Positions 26,941-29,332 of a DNA stretch of 29,332 bases are shown here, one piece after another (position 1 is the first letter of the stretch; the number at the start of each line of letters is the position of its first letter). This stretch comes from Deinococcus piscis (lineage in GTDB: Bacteria; Deinococcota; Deinococci; Deinococcales; Deinococcaceae): contig NZ_BNAL01000034.1 in NCBI RefSeq assembly GCF_014653275.1, positions 1 through 29,332 of the forward strand. Reading direction: 5' to 3'. The notes beneath the pieces are model-generated. The model was not told where the DNA came from. It did no database searches and worked only from the letters and a program-made list of their open reading frames with translations. The position numbers were made by a program, and so were the translations under genes.

Positions 26941-26946
26941 TAAGCT
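26941..26946 (+). promoter_or_regulatory. Leaderless -10 box (TAAGCT)
   Basis: TAAGCT ends 7 nt before the ATG at 26954 of the secreted-protein gene. No clear -35. Confidence 0.55.
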
Positions 26947-26953
26947 GTGAAAC

Positions 26954-27508
26954 ATGAAAGTCAGTCATATCGTGATGACCGCTGCCGCACTGGGCGCTGC
27001 GCTGGGCACCTCTGCCCTGGCCCAGACGACCAGCCAGGCCGCCGCCCGCCAGAGCACCGGCTTGCCCGTCAGCATCCAAAAGGACAACCGCTTTCTGATT
27101 CTGAGCGAAGCCGGGATTGCCCGCGCTTTTCAGAACGCTGCCACCCGCCCCGACGCCGTGTTTGTGACCCGCGACCGCAAAGTGACCATTTCGCTGGAAT
27201 ACCGCAACTCGGCGCTGCGCCCCAACGAAATCACGGCGCTGCTGACCCAGTACCCTAGCGTGCTGCGCCGCCAGCTGCCCGGTATCAAGACCCTGAATGC
27301 CGACATCGTGCGTGCCGGGGGCAACCAGTGGGCACAGTTCGTGATGACCCTGCCCGGCAAGAACGGTGCCGAGCGCCGCTTGGAGCAGCTGATGACTTCA
27401 GTAGGCAACCGCCCGATGGTCGTGACCATTGACAGCACCACCGAAGGCTACAAGGCCAACGAAACCGCCGTGCGCAACCTAGTGAACTCGATTCAGGTGA
27501 TTCGCTAA
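26954..27508 (+). CDS. Secreted protein, possibly DcrB/PsbP-like fold
   Basis: 184 residues. A signal peptide (M-K-V-S-H, then a hydrophobic A-A-A-L-G-A-A-L-G, cleavage at A-L-A-Q near residue 23) precedes a single domain. The pattern of alternating strands and a last helix (V-T-I-S-L-E-Y-R-N; F-V-M-T-L-P-G-K; M-V-V-T-I-D-S-T-T-E; A-V-R-N-L-V-N-S-I-Q-V-I) is like the DcrB/PsbP/DUF1795 group, in which the C-terminal helix ends in a similar L-x-x-S-I/V-x-V motif. This is a fold-level guess; no function follows. It is a single-gene unit between its own leaderless promoter and a strong terminator. Confidence 0.8.
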   Translation: MKVSHIVMTAAALGAALGTSALAQTTSQAAARQSTGLPVSIQKDNRFLILSEAGIARAFQNAATRPDAVFVTRDRKVTISLEYRNSALRPNEITALLTQYPSVLRRQLPGIKTLNADIVRAGGNQWAQFVMTLPGKNGAERRLEQLMTSVGNRPMVVTIDSTTEGYKANETAVRNLVNSIQVIR

Positions 27509-27527
27509 GCAAAAAGAGAGAAGGAAT

Positions 27528-27569
27528 AAAAGCGGAGGGCAGACGAAATACCGTTGCCTTCCGCTTTTT
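27528..27569. terminator. Rho-independent terminator after the secreted-protein gene
   Basis: A 14-bp stem with one G-T pair (AAAAGCGGAGGGCA at 27528-27541 with TGCCTTCCGCTTTT at 27555-27568) and a 13-nt loop is followed by T and GC. A- and T-rich ends make it usable in both directions. It lies only 30 nt before holA. Confidence 0.93.
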
Positions 27570-27585
27570 GCTTTCCCTGACCCTG

Positions 27586-27591
27586 TATCCT
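27586..27591 (+). promoter_or_regulatory. Leaderless -10 box (TATCCT) of holA
   Basis: TATCCT ends 7 nt before the ATG at 27599. The preceding terminator stem reaches to 27568, so the -35 region would overlap the hairpin. Confidence 0.6.
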
Positions 27592-27598
27592 GCCCCCT

Positions 27599-28507
27599 AT
27601 GCTGGCCGCCTTTAGTGGACATCCTTTTCTGGCCGAATTGGCGCTGCACGACTGGGCTGAGCAGCGCGGCATCAACCGCGCCGAGCTGACCCGGCTGAGC
27701 GGCGACGAGGTGACGCCACAGACGCTGGAGCCGCTGCTGGCCCCCAGCCTATTCGGTGGAGGCGGCGTGATTGTGGACCTGAGCGGAGTCAAGCCAGGCA
27801 AGGAGCTGATGGAGTTACTGGCGGGGGCCGCCGCACCCGCGTTGGTGCTGGACGTGACCGCCCCGCCCACCCGCGCCAAAGTCTATGAGGCGCACGGTGA
27901 GCTGGTCCGCAGTCCCAATCCGCAGCGCCCCGGTGACGTGCTGGGCTGGCTGGTGCCCTACGCCAAGAGGCAAGGGCTCAAGCTGGAAAAAGATGCTGCC
28001 GCCTACCTGGCCGATGTCTTTGGCACCGACCTGACCGGCATTGCCGGTGAACTGAACAAACTGGAGTTTCTGCCCGCTGGCACCCGGCTGGACGAAGCCA
28101 CTGTGCAGGGGGTGGTGGGACGCGAGCGGGCCGGTGACTCGTTCGCCATGCTGGACGCGGCCACCGCAGGGCGGCCCGCGCCTGCGCTTGAGCAGCTGGG
28201 GCGGCTGCTGCGCGGCGGTGAAGATCCCTTTCGCTTGCTGGGCGCGGTGGTGTGGCAGTACAGCCTGGTCGCCCGCTGCGTGGGCCTGATCGCCGAAGCA
28301 GGCGGCCCGGTCAATGAGAACGCCGCCGCCAGCCGCCTAGGGGCCAAACCCTACCCAGTCAAAAAAGCCCTGGCGGTGGCCCGCCGCTTGGATGAGGCCA
28401 AAATCCGCCGCCACCTGGGGCGCATCGCTCAGGCGGACCTGGACCTCAAGCGCGGCCACGACCCGGCGCGGACCTTGCAGCGGCTGATGATTGAGCTGAG
28501 CCGCTAA
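27599..28507 (+). CDS. holA: DNA polymerase III subunit delta
   Basis: 302 residues, somewhat shorter than E. coli HolA (about 340). The delta subunit opens the beta clamp within the clamp loader. Recognisable parts: a P-S-L-F-G-G-G-G-V-I-V segment of the N-terminal AAA-like domain, the middle helical domain with L-V-P-Y-A-K-R-Q-G-L-K-L, and G-T-D-L-T-G-I-A-G-E-L-N-K-L, the most conserved HolA motif. The C-terminal collar domain has E-D-P-F-R-L-L-G-A-V-V-W-Q-Y and ends in D-L-K-R-G. The N-terminus lacks the usual first ~20 residues before the F-S-G-H segment, and a leaderless TATCCT box supports the ATG chosen. Confidence 0.93.
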   Translation: MLAAFSGHPFLAELALHDWAEQRGINRAELTRLSGDEVTPQTLEPLLAPSLFGGGGVIVDLSGVKPGKELMELLAGAAAPALVLDVTAPPTRAKVYEAHGELVRSPNPQRPGDVLGWLVPYAKRQGLKLEKDAAAYLADVFGTDLTGIAGELNKLEFLPAGTRLDEATVQGVVGRERAGDSFAMLDAATAGRPAPALEQLGRLLRGGEDPFRLLGAVVWQYSLVARCVGLIAEAGGPVNENAAASRLGAKPYPVKKALAVARRLDEAKIRRHLGRIAQADLDLKRGHDPARTLQRLMIELSR

Positions 28508-28630
28508 GCCACCTGGCGGGATATCCGGTCACGGGTCAGGCCGTCCCCGCTTCTGCCCCAGGCTGATGAGAAGGTCAGAGCCCCCCTAGAAGGCGATTGT
28601 GTTTTGCTTCATGAGAATATAGCCGGGAAG

Positions 28631-28669
28631 CCTAATACTTTTACACCGGACTCAGGCCCTAACACTTTT
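28631..28669. repeat. Imperfect direct repeat upstream of the last lipoprotein gene
   Basis: CCTAATACTTTT (28631-28642) and CCTAACACTTTT (28658-28669) differ by one base and lie 27 bp apart, in an AT-richer stretch 28-66 bp before the ATG at 28697. They could be binding sites or repeated -10-like elements. The rest of 28508-28696 shows no gene. Confidence 0.55.
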
Positions 28670-28696
28670 CTCACTCATGTGTTTGATGGAGATCTT

Positions 28697-29278
28697 ATGA
28701 AGAAACTGAGTTTCATGCTTTGTACGGCAGGTTTACTGGCTGGCTGTGGTGGCACTCCTATGCCCACACCTGAAGGGACACCCGCGCCCCAGCCCGAGGC
28801 CCGCCGTGTTCCTGATGTGCAGGTCCAGCTGCCCGCGCTGACCGACTTTCCAGCTCAGACGAACCGCCTTAAGGCTCAGGCGTCGTCACTGCCAGCCTGG
28901 ACGGGCGAGAAACTGTATGAGGGCTACCAGCAGTTCGGCCCAGAGCTGGAGGTGACCAATGCAGGCGATGTTATTTCGGCCAATTTACGGGCCAGCACCG
29001 GCGGTGTCTATCCAAGTTTCATACGGGTCTTGAACTCTGTAGGCGGGGATTATCAAGAGCTGCAATCGAATGGTAGTGGTTCAGGTATCGGCCTGGCCAT
29101 TGATCCTGCGTTTTATCCTGGGGGAGCAAGTCGGAAAAATGCCTGGATTGTCAGGTCATCAGGCGGAGGCGACGCCTCCAGCTATACGCTCAATATCTAT
29201 AATCGCTCTTTTCAGGAAAAACCTTTGCTTGTGCTGGGACCTACCAGTCAAGAGCTGACCATTTACCTCAGTAGGTGA
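28697..29278 (+). CDS. Lipoprotein of unknown function
   Basis: 193 residues from the ATG at 28697, preceded by GGAG 5 nt upstream; the frame is open back to 28604, but the signal peptide M-K-K-L-S-F-M-L-C-T-A-G-L starts here. Lipobox L-A-G-C with Cys17, then a Gly/Thr/Pro-rich spacer. The mature domain (~residues 50-193) is beta-rich: G-D-V-I-S-A-N-L-R-A-S, S-F-I-R-V-L-N-S-V-G, A-W-I-V-R-S-S-G-G-G-D-A and T-L-N-I-Y-N. It is a single domain about the size of a bacterial pre-peptidase C-terminal or Ig-like sandwich. No family assigned. The last half is less GC-rich than the window average, as in the DUF11-type gene at the other end. Confidence 0.82.
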   Translation: MKKLSFMLCTAGLLAGCGGTPMPTPEGTPAPQPEARRVPDVQVQLPALTDFPAQTNRLKAQASSLPAWTGEKLYEGYQQFGPELEVTNAGDVISANLRASTGGVYPSFIRVLNSVGGDYQELQSNGSGSGIGLAIDPAFYPGGASRKNAWIVRSSGGGDASSYTLNIYNRSFQEKPLLVLGPTSQELTIYLSR

Positions 29279-29332
29279 CAACTTCAGTTTGACCTCGTTC
29301 CAGACGGCAAAAACCAACAGACGGCCCCATCA

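Overview
The window is about 29.3 kb of high-GC DNA that reads as a Deinococcus-type (Deinococcota) chromosome. This is an inference from several signs: strong GC3 bias; a fused SecDF; a DNA polymerase III delta subunit with a reduced N-terminus; many lipoproteins and secreted low-complexity proteins; and at least eight genes whose start codon lies only 6-7 nt after a TANNNT box, the leaderless promoter layout known from Deinococcus. No phage, IS element or CRISPR array is recognisable. The first ~0.8 kb and the last ~0.7 kb are visibly more AT-rich than the rest.

Layout. 1-3 kb: the C-terminal end of a DUF11-type surface protein, an orphan YidD-family gene, and a secreted FAS1 (fasciclin) protein on the minus strand. 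3-7 kb: sppA, tRNA-Pro(CGG), recX, rpsT and deoD, separated by clear terminators and promoters. 7-10 kb: a minus-strand unit MFS transporter > rsmB > DUF4180 gene with overlapping or nearly touching ends. 10-13.5 kb: a lipoprotein gene translationally coupled to dxs, preceded by a pspA/IM30 gene. 13.6-16.85 kb: four minus-strand genes for exported proteins (an Ig-like lipoprotein, a Pro-rich secreted protein, a small dockerin-like protein with two intact calcium loops, and a second secreted protein). 17-18.4 kb: a DHH-family nanoRNase/pAp phosphatase with an overlapping lipoprotein gene. 18.4-23.1 kb: a class A beta-lactamase-like serine hydrolase and a 1048-residue membrane Fe-S oxidoreductase (HdrD/EtfD-like) with a tail of nine R-K-x-W-T-P-G type repeats. 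23.4-29.3 kb: a DinB-like protein, a small membrane protein leading into secDF, a secreted protein, holA, and a lipoprotein.

How it fits together. Much is housekeeping: translation (rpsT, tRNA, rsmB), replication (holA), recombination control (recX), isoprenoid synthesis (dxs), nucleotide salvage (deoD, nrnA) and export or envelope maintenance (secDF, sppA, pspA, yidD). Mixed in are poorly described envelope proteins. The two most unusual items are the dockerin-containing operon and the W-T-P-G repeat tail on the Fe-S protein. All family assignments come from reading the sequence; no database search was run.
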